NCBI RefSeq assembly: GCF_001307035.1
Contig: NZ_LKIU01000002.1
Span: forward strand, 105,078-169,077
Length of the DNA: 64,000 nt
DNA from: Arthrobacter sp. Edens01
GTDB lineage: Bacteria > Actinomycetota > Actinomycetes > Actinomycetales > Micrococcaceae
Reading direction: 5' to 3'
Below the pieces are notes generated by a model. That model ran no database searches. It worked only from the letters and a program-made list of their open reading frames with translations, and was not told the DNA's origin. The position numbers and the translations under genes are program-made. This document shows, one piece after another, positions 37,489 through 45,973 of this stretch; within the stretch, counting starts at the first letter, position 1, and every line of letters starts with the position of its first letter.

Positions 37489-37653
37489 GTTCGGGCGATC
37501 CACAAAATGCGACTATTGTTGATGGGTCACGGCCATGCTCGTGACCATCACGTTGCCGTTTCAGCCGCCATGCCCCGTGCTGCCGTGCTGGCATCGGAAT
37601 CAGCCGCGCTTCGAAGAGGAAGACTGTATTGCGCGTTTAGCGCGAGGGGAACC

Positions 37654-39765
37654 ATGACTTTGAATCCACAGGGGACAATTGTCGTGCCACGAGGCGCGCG
37701 TACTCTGTCCACAAAACCGCCTCGCAAGTTCCGCACCGACATTCAGGCTCTAAGAGCAATTGCGGTCGGACTCGTGGTCCTCAACCACCTTTGGCCACTG
37801 CGTCTCCCCGGGGGATACGTGGGGGTGGATGTTTTCTTCGTCATCTCGGGGTTCCTCATTTCCTCGCATCTTTTACGAGAACTCGAAACGTATGGGCGAG
37901 TAAGGGTCTCTGCATTCTACTCGCGACGAGCGAGGCGACTATTCCCTGCGGCCTTTCTGGTGCTTGGATCATCGATGCTGCTGGCCGTTTTATTCCTGCC
38001 TTATCCTCGGTGGATAACAACCGCCCAGGAGGTGGTTGCCAGTATATTCTATTTTGAAAACTGGATGCTAGCAGCGAAGAGTGTGGATTATTCTGCTGCG
38101 ACTGCGTCTGCGTCTGCGGTACAACACTTCTGGTCCCTGTCGGTCGAAGAGCAATTCTACCTTTTTTGGCCACTCTTTTTGATTCTGGGGGCCTACGTCG
38201 CCCGTAGGTTTAGGTATTCGCTCCGCACTGTATTGTCAATTGCAATTTTTGGAATAGCAACGCTCTCATTGGCATTTAGTATTTACGTTACTGCTGTGTG
38301 GCCGCAGCAGGCCTATTTTGCCACTCCCGTGCGTGTCTGGGAGTTCGCGGCTGGAGCGCTCATAGCGGTCTCCGGAGCGAGACTGGTGCGCCCCATCCTG
38401 CGAAATGCGATCGCTATCGTAGGATTTCTTGCGATTATCATTAGCTCTTTGACGTTTGGTGTAGATACAGCGTTCCCAGGCTGGATGGCGCTTATCCCGG
38501 TTCTCGGAACCGTTATGGTTATATGGGCGGGTTCGGGTGATGGGTCGCTTGTTCATGACCGTTTAACGGGTGTGCCCGTAATTCAATTCATCGGCAGAAT
38601 ATCCTACTCGCTGTACTTGTGGCATTGGCCCCTGATTGTGGTAGCTCCCTTCGTCTTCGGTGTGGTTCCAACAGCCCCTTATAAGCTGGTTATACTCGCT
38701 GTTTCCTTGCTTCTTGCATGGGGTACCAATGTGTGGATAGAAGATGTCTGGAAACAACGCCAGGGGCGACGTACGCGGACTAAATGGAAAGGTTTCCGTG
38801 CTCCTGTAGCGGGAATGGTGGCATTATCCCTCGTGGCTCTTTTGTTTGCCGCCGCCGGTAGCTATAAGGAATCAAAATCCATGGAACTGGCCGCTGCTGG
38901 CGCCGCTGGCCCCTGCTATGGTCCCGCTGCGGTCGGTAACCGTGACTGCGGTGATCCATTTTCCATAGAGGTTCCCGTGCCGGATATGGGAAAAGAAAAT
39001 GAGTATTGGCACACTCCGGAGGAATGCGACACTGAAGACGAATTGTTGGAAGCTGGTGGCCCGGCTATCTGCGATTTTTCTAAGGGCGGTTCGGATGCGG
39101 AGGTCGTGTGGCTCGTCGGAGACTCGCACGCACAACAGTGGCAGGAAGCTGTCATGCAGACGGCACAGGAACGTGGATGGATTCTGAAATACAGCTATCG
39201 TGGCGGGTGCCCCTTGGTGGATGTTCCTCTGGTTTCGTTCAATGGTTCTATGTTGGATTCTGGATCGATCGAGGGATGCGGTCGCTGGTCTCAAGTAGTT
39301 CGGGACGCCGTGGAAGCGGACCTTCCTGACCGGGTATTTACTAGTACGTTCGCCGTGCGCGAGGTTATTGATGACGGTTCAGGCGCCCCCCAAACGGAGC
39401 AGTACTCGAGCGCGTTCGCACGTATCTGGCAACGGTGGACGGATACGGGAATCGTCGTCTACCCGATCGTCGATGCCCCGCTGAATGGAGTCGGGCGAAG
39501 TGTGGATTGTCTTTCCATGAACGGAGCTACGCCCCGAGCCTGTGAAGTGCCTCGGACGCAGGCGGTGGAATTCGAACCTGTAGGCGACGTAGTGCGGCGC
39601 TTGGGCAATGAAAGGATCGTCCCGATAGACCTTACGGACTACTTCTGCGATGATGTCAGCTGCTTCAGTGCAGTTGGGGGGGTCGCCGTTTATTACGACG
39701 CAAACCACCTGAACCGGTTATATGTTCGAGAACTGACCAGCCATATACAGGACATGGTGGACTGA
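37654..39765 (+). CDS. OafA/YrhL-type acyltransferase with C-terminal SGNH domain
   Basis: Membrane O-acyltransferase that probably acetylates a cell-surface polysaccharide. The 703-residue protein has an acyltransferase-3 domain with about ten helices (1-400), including the start FRTDIQALRAIAVGLVVLNH, GGYVGVDVFFVISGFLIS, and FYSRRARRLFPAAF. An SGNH domain follows: block I VVWLVGDSHAQQWQEA and the catalytic Asp-x-x-His in YYDANHLNRLY. The ATG at 37654 has GAGGGG four bases upstream; an ATG 147 bases earlier would add a tail without similarity. Its GC is lower than that of the flanks, so it is probably acquired. Confidence 0.92.
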   Translation: MTLNPQGTIVVPRGARTLSTKPPRKFRTDIQALRAIAVGLVVLNHLWPLRLPGGYVGVDVFFVISGFLISSHLLRELETYGRVRVSAFYSRRARRLFPAAFLVLGSSMLLAVLFLPYPRWITTAQEVVASIFYFENWMLAAKSVDYSAATASASAVQHFWSLSVEEQFYLFWPLFLILGAYVARRFRYSLRTVLSIAIFGIATLSLAFSIYVTAVWPQQAYFATPVRVWEFAAGALIAVSGARLVRPILRNAIAIVGFLAIIISSLTFGVDTAFPGWMALIPVLGTVMVIWAGSGDGSLVHDRLTGVPVIQFIGRISYSLYLWHWPLIVVAPFVFGVVPTAPYKLVILAVSLLLAWGTNVWIEDVWKQRQGRRTRTKWKGFRAPVAGMVALSLVALLFAAAGSYKESKSMELAAAGAAGPCYGPAAVGNRDCGDPFSIEVPVPDMGKENEYWHTPEECDTEDELLEAGGPAICDFSKGGSDAEVVWLVGDSHAQQWQEAVMQTAQERGWILKYSYRGGCPLVDVPLVSFNGSMLDSGSIEGCGRWSQVVRDAVEADLPDRVFTSTFAVREVIDDGSGAPQTEQYSSAFARIWQRWTDTGIVVYPIVDAPLNGVGRSVDCLSMNGATPRACEVPRTQAVEFEPVGDVVRRLGNERIVPIDLTDYFCDDVSCFSAVGGVAVYYDANHLNRLYVRELTSHIQDMVD

Positions 39766-39790
39766 ATTTGGTGGAGGGTTGACCCAGGGC

Positions 39791-39828
39791 AGCTACTTCG
39801 CCTCTGCATAGGAGTCGACGGCGGCGCA
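39791..39828. repeat. 38-bp direct repeat, right copy (in the polymerase gene)
   Basis: The native copy: it encodes the last 11 residues (ending DSYAEAK) and the stop of the exonuclease/polymerase gene on the minus strand. Confidence 0.97.
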
Positions 39829-41526
39829 TACCACCGGGAACTCCAGCGGAATATTGCCGAACAGGAGTCCGGTGGCTTCCGCAGCCGCCTCGGTGACGAT
39901 CGCCTCGGCTTCAGCCACCCGTCCGGCCGGAACATGGAGCATCACTTCGTCGTGGAGGAAGAACACCAGTTGCCCGGCCGGTGACGTGCCCGACGCCGCC
40001 CGCAGCCGCCGTCGTATGCCCGCCAGCCAGCAGGTGGCCCACTCTGCCGCGGTGCCCTGCACCACGAAGTTTCGCGTGAAACGGCCGCGGGAGCGGGCCA
40101 GGTTGTCCGCGCGCCGCTGTTCTTCGGCAGAGGATGTCCGCTGCGAGGCCAGCCAGGCCTCGGAAGCCGGGGGAGTGCTGCGCCCCAGGCGGGTGGATAC
40201 CGTTCCGCCCGTCTCTCCGGCGCGTGCGGCGCGCTCAACAACAGCGATGGCCCGGGGGTAGTTCCGGGTCAGGACGGGCATCAGGCGGCCGGCTTCGCCG
40301 CTGGTCGCCCCGTACATGGCGCCAAGCATGGCCACTTTGGCCAGTGACCGGTCGCCGTTGAATCCCTGGTCCGCGATGCCCTGGTAGAGGTCCTTGCCGC
40401 GCGCGGCTGTCGCCAGCGCTGAATCCTGGCCGAGGGCGGCCAGTACCCGGGGTTCAAGCTGGGCCGCGTCGGCCACCAGGAGCTTGTGGCCGGGGTCTGC
40501 GCGGACGGCGTCGCGGACGTTCTTCGGGATCTGCAGGGCCCCGCCGCCGCGTGAGGACCACCGGCCGGAGACCACGCCGCCCACCACGTACTCTGTGCGG
40601 AACCTGCCGTTCTCCACCCAGTCATCGAGCCAGTTCCAACCGCTGGCCGAGAGCAGCCGTGCCAGTTTCTTGTAGCGCAGCAGCGGCTCAATCGCGGGAT
40701 GGTCCTGCTGTTCCAGTTCCCAGGTGCGGGTGGTGCGGACTTCGATGCCGGCGCGGTGCAGGGCCCGGAGCAGTTCCTGCGGCGAGTCGGGGTTGAAAGA
40801 CGGGTTGTTCAGCTTGGCCCGCAGTTCCGCGACTGCGGCTTCGAGTTTGGCCGGCCGCTGGCCTTCCGGAGGGCGCGGGCCCAGCTGTTCCTCCAGCATG
40901 GCTTCGTGCAGGTCCCGTCGCCAGGGCATGCCTGCGTGCTCCATCTCGGCGGCAACCAGTCCTCCGGCGGACTCGGCGGCCAGCAGGAGGGTGAGCCTGC
41001 GCCGTTCCGGACTGCCGGCAACGGCGGCGAGCTGGTCCTGGAGTTCTTCGGTGAGTTCCTCGACCGTGCGGCTCTGCTGCCGGGCTCGGGGATCCAGTGA
41101 ATCCGCGCCGTCGAGTCCTTCGAAAAGGGAGCCCTGATCCTGGGCAGGCGGCAGGGGAAGCAGCTGCCGCGGGGCGAGGTCCGGTTCATCCTCGGGCCGA
41201 CGAGACCGCAGTTCCTTGATGTAGGGCGTCTCTGCGGCGAATTCCGAGTTGCGCAGGATCTCACGGCACAAACTCAGGTCGTGGCTGCGTTCAACAGTGA
41301 TCCCTGCCGCCAGGAGCCTGCCATAGGTCTCCCGGGTCCGGTCCCAGACCCAGCGGACACTGCCCGTGGCCGCTATACGCCGCGCCAGCTCGGGGCCGGT
41401 TACGACGGCGGGGGGTGCGGTGGGTACGCCGGAACCGTCCGTCTCCTGCAGTATCCAGTTGCTGGCTTCTGCCGGCCCGCCGCTATTGCGGTCAGCCGTT
41501 TTTGCCGGAGTCAGGACGATGTACAC
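39793..41526 (-). CDS. Bifunctional 3'-5' exonuclease/family A DNA polymerase
   Basis: A 577-residue Pol I-like enzyme of the actinobacterial type without the 5' nuclease. The N-terminal third resembles a degenerate 3'-5' exonuclease. The polymerase part has motif A VADAAQLEPRVLAAL, motif B RSLAKVAMLGAMYGATSGEA, and motif C VFFLHDEVMLHVP. It probably acts in repair, since it is shorter than PolA. GTG at 41526 is chosen over more distant starts that extend into the divergent gene's leader. Its 3' end was duplicated by the cassette next door. Confidence 0.85.
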   Translation of the reverse strand: MYIVLTPAKTADRNSGGPAEASNWILQETDGSGVPTAPPAVVTGPELARRIAATGSVRWVWDRTRETYGRLLAAGITVERSHDLSLCREILRNSEFAAETPYIKELRSRRPEDEPDLAPRQLLPLPPAQDQGSLFEGLDGADSLDPRARQQSRTVEELTEELQDQLAAVAGSPERRRLTLLLAAESAGGLVAAEMEHAGMPWRRDLHEAMLEEQLGPRPPEGQRPAKLEAAVAELRAKLNNPSFNPDSPQELLRALHRAGIEVRTTRTWELEQQDHPAIEPLLRYKKLARLLSASGWNWLDDWVENGRFRTEYVVGGVVSGRWSSRGGGALQIPKNVRDAVRADPGHKLLVADAAQLEPRVLAALGQDSALATAARGKDLYQGIADQGFNGDRSLAKVAMLGAMYGATSGEAGRLMPVLTRNYPRAIAVVERAARAGETGGTVSTRLGRSTPPASEAWLASQRTSSAEEQRRADNLARSRGRFTRNFVVQGTAAEWATCWLAGIRRRLRAASGTSPAGQLVFFLHDEVMLHVPAGRVAEAEAIVTEAAAEATGLLFGNIPLEFPVVCAAVDSYAEAK

Positions 41527-41675
41527 CCTCTTATTCTGTCCTGCGTGGGTGACGTTTCCTGACGCACCGCCGCTGCACTCCTCCTCCACACCCTGCCCCT
41601 GCACTGTTTCCGAGGGCGCGGGCTCTAACAACGCCCCGGTTATGCAGCCGCTGCAGGGGCCGCAGGGAGGAGTCT

Positions 41676-42803
41676 GTGGCCATGACCGACACCTTGTTCT
41701 GGCGTCCCGGCCCTCAGCCGCGAGAGGCAGAAGTTTCATCAGCAGCCCTACAGCCGGACGACAGTGTTGTGCTGGTACGTCCGGCCGCGCAGCAACTGCA
41801 GGATGAGGTGGCACGCATTGCAGTTGCTGCCGGGGTGGACCTGGTGCTCGCGGAGACTCTGGCAGAAGCCGAGCAGGGCCGGCCCGGCATCGTGCTGGTG
41901 GACCGGCTTGGCCTGCGCGGAACTGGGGGAGCCGGGCTCTTCTCCCGCCGTGGCCCCGAGACGGTCTGCGTTGGGTACGCATCCGACCAGCCATGGGCCC
42001 AGGCAGCTCAGGCAGGAGCCGACCGTGTGGTGGTGCTCCCGGAAGGCGGCGCGTGGCTGGCGGAATACCTTGCACGCAGCCGTGGGCCGGCAGGGCGTGT
42101 CATCGGAGTCGCCGGGACCTTTGGCGGCTCCGGAGGATCCACCCTTGCATGCCTCTTGGCCCAGGAAGCTGCGTCTGCCGGTAACACAGTCCTGCTTGCC
42201 GACGGTGATCCCGCAGGCGCTGGCCTGGAGCACCGTCTGGGGGCCGAATTCACTTCGGGACTCCGGTGGCGGGACCTTGCAGATGTGCGGGGGACAGTGA
42301 ACCCGCAGCAGCTTGCCTCAGCCCTGCCCGGTATCGGGTCTTTTTCGCTGCTCGCGCATCCCGCCGGAGAGGCGCCACCCGGGCGCCTGGGGCTGGATGT
42401 GCTGCCCACGGTGCTGCAGGCGGCGCGGGGAAGCTACGGGTTGACCATTCTGGATCTGGGAACCAGTCCGGCCCCTGGCTCACCCGCACTGGAGCAATGT
42501 GACGGCGTACTGGCCGTAGTTGCAGGACAGCCCAGGCGGCTGCTCTCTGCGCGGTCCTGGTGTGCGTCGCTGGGGGAGCGCATCCCACCGGTATGGGCGG
42601 TGGTCAGGGGACCGCTGGCTGAAGGGCTTGACGAAGTCCGCGTGGCTGAGCTCCTGGACCTGCCACTGGCCGGCTATCTGCCCTGGACCCGTTCGCTGAA
42701 CTCCGCGCAGGACGACGGGCAGCTGCTGCGGGTACGGCGCAGGAGACTGCAGCGTGCACTGGCCGGCATCCTGGCGGCACTTGATCCGCTGTCAGCGCCA
42801 TGA
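41676..42803 (+). CDS. ssd: CpaE/Ssd-like ATPase-fold protein of the Tad locus
   Basis: A 375-residue MinD/ParA-like protein found at the head of actinobacterial Tad clusters (septum-site-determining-like, Rv3660c family). The N-terminal half is receiver-like (QDEVARIAVAAGVDLVLAE); the second half is MinD-like (VIGVAGTFGGSGGSTLACLL, ADGDPAGAGLEHRLG). The P-loop reads GGSGGST and so lacks both Walker lysines, which casts doubt on ATP hydrolysis. GTG at 41676 has GGGAGG five bases upstream. It is coupled to tadA by ATGA. Confidence 0.82.
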   Translation: MAMTDTLFWRPGPQPREAEVSSAALQPDDSVVLVRPAAQQLQDEVARIAVAAGVDLVLAETLAEAEQGRPGIVLVDRLGLRGTGGAGLFSRRGPETVCVGYASDQPWAQAAQAGADRVVVLPEGGAWLAEYLARSRGPAGRVIGVAGTFGGSGGSTLACLLAQEAASAGNTVLLADGDPAGAGLEHRLGAEFTSGLRWRDLADVRGTVNPQQLASALPGIGSFSLLAHPAGEAPPGRLGLDVLPTVLQAARGSYGLTILDLGTSPAPGSPALEQCDGVLAVVAGQPRRLLSARSWCASLGERIPPVWAVVRGPLAEGLDEVRVAELLDLPLAGYLPWTRSLNSAQDDGQLLRVRRRRLQRALAGILAALDPLSAP

Positions 42804-44002
42804 CCGGCCGAAGGGTTCATAGGGGCACGGCTCCAGCTGCCGCGCCCCCCGGATACGGTGCCGGCCTGGTGACCCAGGTCCGCGCCGATGTCCTGTCGAG
42901 GGATACAGCCGTCACCGGTGCTGCACTGGCGCAGGCGGTGCGGGCCAGCGGACGGCTGCTGGGCGCTGAAGGAGCACTCCGCGCCGTGGACCGGGTCCGC
43001 GCGGATCTGCAGGGACTGGGTCCCCTTCAGCCGCTTCTCGCGCTTCCAGGTTTGACAGACATCCTGGTCAATGGACCTGAAGAAGTTTGGACAGACACCG
43101 GCCAGGGACTGCAGCCTGCCGGGATTCGATTCGGTTCGGACACCGAAGTCCAGGCCCTGGCCTCCCGGCTGATCGCGGCCGGCGGACGGAGGCTCGATGA
43201 CAGCTGCCCCTGCACGGACGTGCAGCTCGGCAGTTACCGGGTGCATGCAGTGCTGCCGCCGGTGTCCACGGGCTCCACTCTGCTCTCCATCCGGCTGCGT
43301 TCTCCGCGCAGTTTCCCGCTTGAAGCGCTGGAAGCCGGGGGCATGCTGGACGGTGTATGCGCCCGGGTGCTTCGTGACATCGTTGCCGGTCGGCTGAACT
43401 TCCTTATCAGCGGTGCTACCGGAACGGGCAAGACCACCCTCCTCTCCAGCCTGCTGTCCCTCAGTGACCCCGGAGAGCGAATCGTCCTCATCGAAGACGC
43501 CGCCGAACTGGACCCGGCACACCCGCATGTGGTGGGACTTCAAAGCCGTCACACGAACGTCGAGGGGGCGGGGAAGGTCGATCTGCCGGACCTGGTGAGA
43601 CAGGCGATGCGCATGCGGCCGGACCGCCTGATCGTCGGCGAATGCAGGGGCCCAGAAGTGAGGGAGCTGCTGGCGGCCATGAACACCGGGCACGACGGCG
43701 CAGGCGGCACCATACATGCCAACTCGGCGGCTACCGTGCCGGCGCGTCTGGCTGCGCTGGGTGCCCTGGCCGGCATGAGCCCCCGGGCACTGGCGATGCA
43801 GGCGGCAGGGGCGCTGGACGCGGTCGTTCATTTGGAACGTTCAGCGGAGGGCCGCCGTGTCGCCGGGATCTCCGTGCTGACGACTTCCGCGGAGGGCGAG
43901 CTGCTGGCTCTTCCGGCTTTGTCTTTGAGCTCCGGCGGAATGCAGCGGCGGGAAGGGTGGGAACGGCTCCTGATGAGGCTGGAAGCGAAAGGGAGACGGT
44001 GA
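42800..44002 (+). CDS. tadA: Tad secretion ATPase TadA (CpaF)
   Basis: Hexameric type II/IV secretion ATPase that drives assembly of the Flp-type pilus. The 400-residue protein has the CpaF N-domain (about 20-180), Walker A SGATGTGKTTLLSSLL near 215, the Asp box ERIVLIEDAAEL, Walker B PDRLIVGECRGPEV and the His box GHDGAGGTIHANS. It is the second gene of the ssd-tadA-tadB-tadC run. Confidence 0.93.
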   Translation: MTGRRVHRGTAPAAAPPGYGAGLVTQVRADVLSRDTAVTGAALAQAVRASGRLLGAEGALRAVDRVRADLQGLGPLQPLLALPGLTDILVNGPEEVWTDTGQGLQPAGIRFGSDTEVQALASRLIAAGGRRLDDSCPCTDVQLGSYRVHAVLPPVSTGSTLLSIRLRSPRSFPLEALEAGGMLDGVCARVLRDIVAGRLNFLISGATGTGKTTLLSSLLSLSDPGERIVLIEDAAELDPAHPHVVGLQSRHTNVEGAGKVDLPDLVRQAMRMRPDRLIVGECRGPEVRELLAAMNTGHDGAGGTIHANSAATVPARLAALGALAGMSPRALAMQAAGALDAVVHLERSAEGRRVAGISVLTTSAEGELLALPALSLSSGGMQRREGWERLLMRLEAKGRR

Positions 44003-44036
44003 TCTGCTCGGGGACAGGGCTCCGGCAGCCCGTGGC

Positions 44037-44801
44037 ATGAGCGGGGCACTGACAGGGCTGCTGCTGGCAGCGGCCTGGGCGCTCCTGCTGGCACGTCCCG
44101 GGCAGATCCTGGTGGAGCGAGCACCCGGGAGCAATGGGCCCACGTCTCCGGCCGACGGGCCGGGGTCACGCAGGAGGAGCCGGTCAACGGGGTCCGGGTT
44201 TCGGCCTGGAAGCCGAGCAGCGCAGCAGGAGGAGGCGCTGCACCGACTGCCGCTGCTGGTTCACCAGCTGGCGGGTCTGCTGGCTGCCGGACGTACCCCG
44301 GCCGATCTCTGGTCGGATGCAGCAGCCCTAAGCCGGGACGGGGGTGACACCGACACAGCGGGCGTCCTGGAGTCAGCTGCGCGCGCAGCGGAACTGGGAC
44401 TAAGCCCGGTGTCTGCCCTCCGTGATGCAGCGTTGTCGGCACACGGACTGGAGGCTGCAGTGTGGAACGATCTCGCGGCGTGTGTGCACACCGCTGAGCA
44501 CAGCGGTGCCCCGCTGGCTAAGATACTTGCCCGGTACGCCCAGGGGCTGGAAGGCATGCTGGATTCTCGGGCGGCGAGGGCGACGGCACTGGCTGGGCCG
44601 AAGGCGACAGCCCGTCTGCTCACCTGGCTTCCGGTTGGTGGACTGGGACTCGGCTATGCGCTGGGTGCGGACCCGCTGTCCGTGCTTACGCAGAGCCCTG
44701 CGGGCTGGGCTGCTGCGGGCACCGGAACAGTGCTGGCTCTCGCGGCGCGAATCTGGTCGAGGGTTCTGGTGCGGCGGGCAACTGGTTCGGAAATCCAGTG
44801 A
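44037..44801 (+). CDS. tadB: Tad inner-membrane protein TadB
   Basis: A 254-residue type II secretion F-domain protein. An N-terminal helix (LTGLLLAAAWALLLA), the F-domain (RLPLLVHQLAGLLAAGRTPAD...ARYAQGLEGMLDSRA) and two helices near the C-terminus are seen. It would form the platform with TadC. The gene starts 34 bases after tadA. No good Shine-Dalgarno is seen, so the start is uncertain. Confidence 0.8.
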   Translation: MSGALTGLLLAAAWALLLARPGQILVERAPGSNGPTSPADGPGSRRRSRSTGSGFRPGSRAAQQEEALHRLPLLVHQLAGLLAAGRTPADLWSDAAALSRDGGDTDTAGVLESAARAAELGLSPVSALRDAALSAHGLEAAVWNDLAACVHTAEHSGAPLAKILARYAQGLEGMLDSRAARATALAGPKATARLLTWLPVGGLGLGYALGADPLSVLTQSPAGWAAAGTGTVLALAARIWSRVLVRRATGSEIQ

Positions 44802-44817
44802 TGAGCGCGGAACTGCC

Positions 44818-45429
44818 ATGAGCGGACTGGCGGTCAGCGTGCTTCTGGCGGGCGCTGCAGCGGTGCTCTGGGGGATCAACGGTACCTCGGTCCCCCGAGC
44901 CATCCGGCACGGTTTCGCGGGCCGTCATCCATCGGACGGCGGCACCTCCGGGGATGCTGGACGTGGCGTCTCAGATCCGGCGCTCATGCTTGACCTCATG
45001 GCCGCGATGCTGACGGCAGGCCGTCCCCTGCCTGCCGGGATGCGTGCACTCAGTGAGGTGGCCGAACCAGGACTCGGACGGATTCTGGCCCGTGTAGTGA
45101 CGGCGCTGGAGCTCGGAGCGGGCTGGCATGAATCCTGGGAACTGGTGCTTCGGGCAGAGAAAAGCTCCGGACGCGGTGCCGCCGTCAGTATTCCGGCAGC
45201 TGCAGAACTACAGAGCTCCCTGGCGTTCGCGGCTACCAGCGGGGCACCGTCCGCCGCCGTGCTTCATGCCCAGGCCGCTCAGCTGCGTCGGCGGAAGGCC
45301 CGCGAAGCGGAACGCCGTGCAGCGGCCCTGGGCGTCCACCTGGTGCTCCCGCTCGGACTCTGCGCGCTGCCGTCATTTATCTGTCTGACGGTTGTCCCTC
45401 TGCTCCTGACGCTTCTGCCCTCGTTCTAG
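44818..45429 (+). CDS. tadC: Tad inner-membrane protein TadC
   Basis: A 203-residue F-domain protein: N-terminal helix SGLAVSVLLAGAAAVLWGI, then ALMLDLMAAMLTAGRPLPAGM and a C-terminal helix pair ending LCALPSFICLTVVPLLLTLL. The ATG at 44818 is 17 bases after the tadB stop. It completes the platform of the pilus locus before the interrupted pilin-like gene. Confidence 0.82.
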   Translation: MSGLAVSVLLAGAAAVLWGINGTSVPRAIRHGFAGRHPSDGGTSGDAGRGVSDPALMLDLMAAMLTAGRPLPAGMRALSEVAEPGLGRILARVVTALELGAGWHESWELVLRAEKSSGRGAAVSIPAAAELQSSLAFAATSGAPSAAVLHAQAAQLRRRKAREAERRAAALGVHLVLPLGLCALPSFICLTVVPLLLTLLPSF

Positions 45430-45594
45430 ACCCGTTGCTCCTCCACAGCAGCTGCGGCTTCCAGGACTTATCCAGAACGCGGGGCCAACCGTGGGGCCTG
45501 CCGCGACGAGCCGCCAGAATCGATGCAGCGTCCAGGAATGAGAGGCCCCCGGGACGCAAATTATCCAACTACTCAGCACCACAAGGAGCACCCT

Positions 45595-45963
45595 ATGTCT
45601 GTCATGCCGTATGACCCCTCACCGCTCTTCGCGGGAGACCAGGAAGGCCCGCGGTCAGAGGCCGTTCAACACCCCGCTGGCCGGACCGCGGATCAGGGCT
45701 CTGCCGTCCAGTGGAGGACGGCAGAGCCGGCAGCGGGGTTGCAGCACACCGCCGGAACCCGCGGCTTCGCGCCGGCCGGTCCGCCACGCACCGTACCACC
45801 CGGCCCGGAGTCGGAGGGAGGGGTTCCGCTGGCCCGGGTGATACCGCTGCGCCCCAGGCAGCAGGCCAATGATCTGCAGGACCGCGAAGCGGGCATGGCA
45901 ACTGCTGAATACGCCATCGCCACCCTTGCCGCCGTGCACCGAGTAAGGCGTACTTTAGGCTAG
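45595..45963 (+). pseudogene. DUF4244 (Tad pilin-like) gene cut by island insertion
   Basis: The frame has AAGGAG seven bases before the ATG, a long Pro-rich N-terminus, and then the pilin-like processing region QDREAGMATAEYAIATLAAV. DUF4244 relatives continue with a hydrophobic helix and a short tail. Here the frame passes at once into HRVRRTLG and stops, 10 bases before the integrase ATG. So the helix has been replaced by island sequence, and the product (122 residues) should be inactive as a pilin unless the hybrid has a use. The rest of the gene should lie at the far end of the island, outside this window. Confidence 0.82.
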
Positions 45964-45966
45964 GCT
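45961..45966 (+). promoter_or_regulatory. Likely -10 box, leaderless integrase transcript
   Basis: TAGGCT ends seven bases before the integrase ATG; a second TAGGCT overlaps it at 45956. No Shine-Dalgarno is present. Confidence 0.5.
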
Positions 45967-45973
45967 GTGGCGC

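Larger units (their letters stand above)
37451..39790 (+). mobile_element. 2,340-bp single-gene cassette bounded by 38-bp direct repeats
   Basis: Deleting one repeat period (2,340 bp) leaves the NUDIX TAG directly against the complement of the polymerase TAG (TAGCTA), a clean convergent junction. The inside has one gene, an acyltransferase, with visibly lower GC and different codon use from its neighbours. No integrase, transposase or terminal inverted repeat is present. The type of mobility is unknown: site-specific insertion by an outside recombinase, or recombination between short homologies. Confidence 0.75.

Noticed and set aside
37507..37653. N-terminal extension of the acyltransferase from ATG 37507
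   Set aside because: The added 49 residues are unlike the family, and GAGGGG lies directly before the ATG at 37654.
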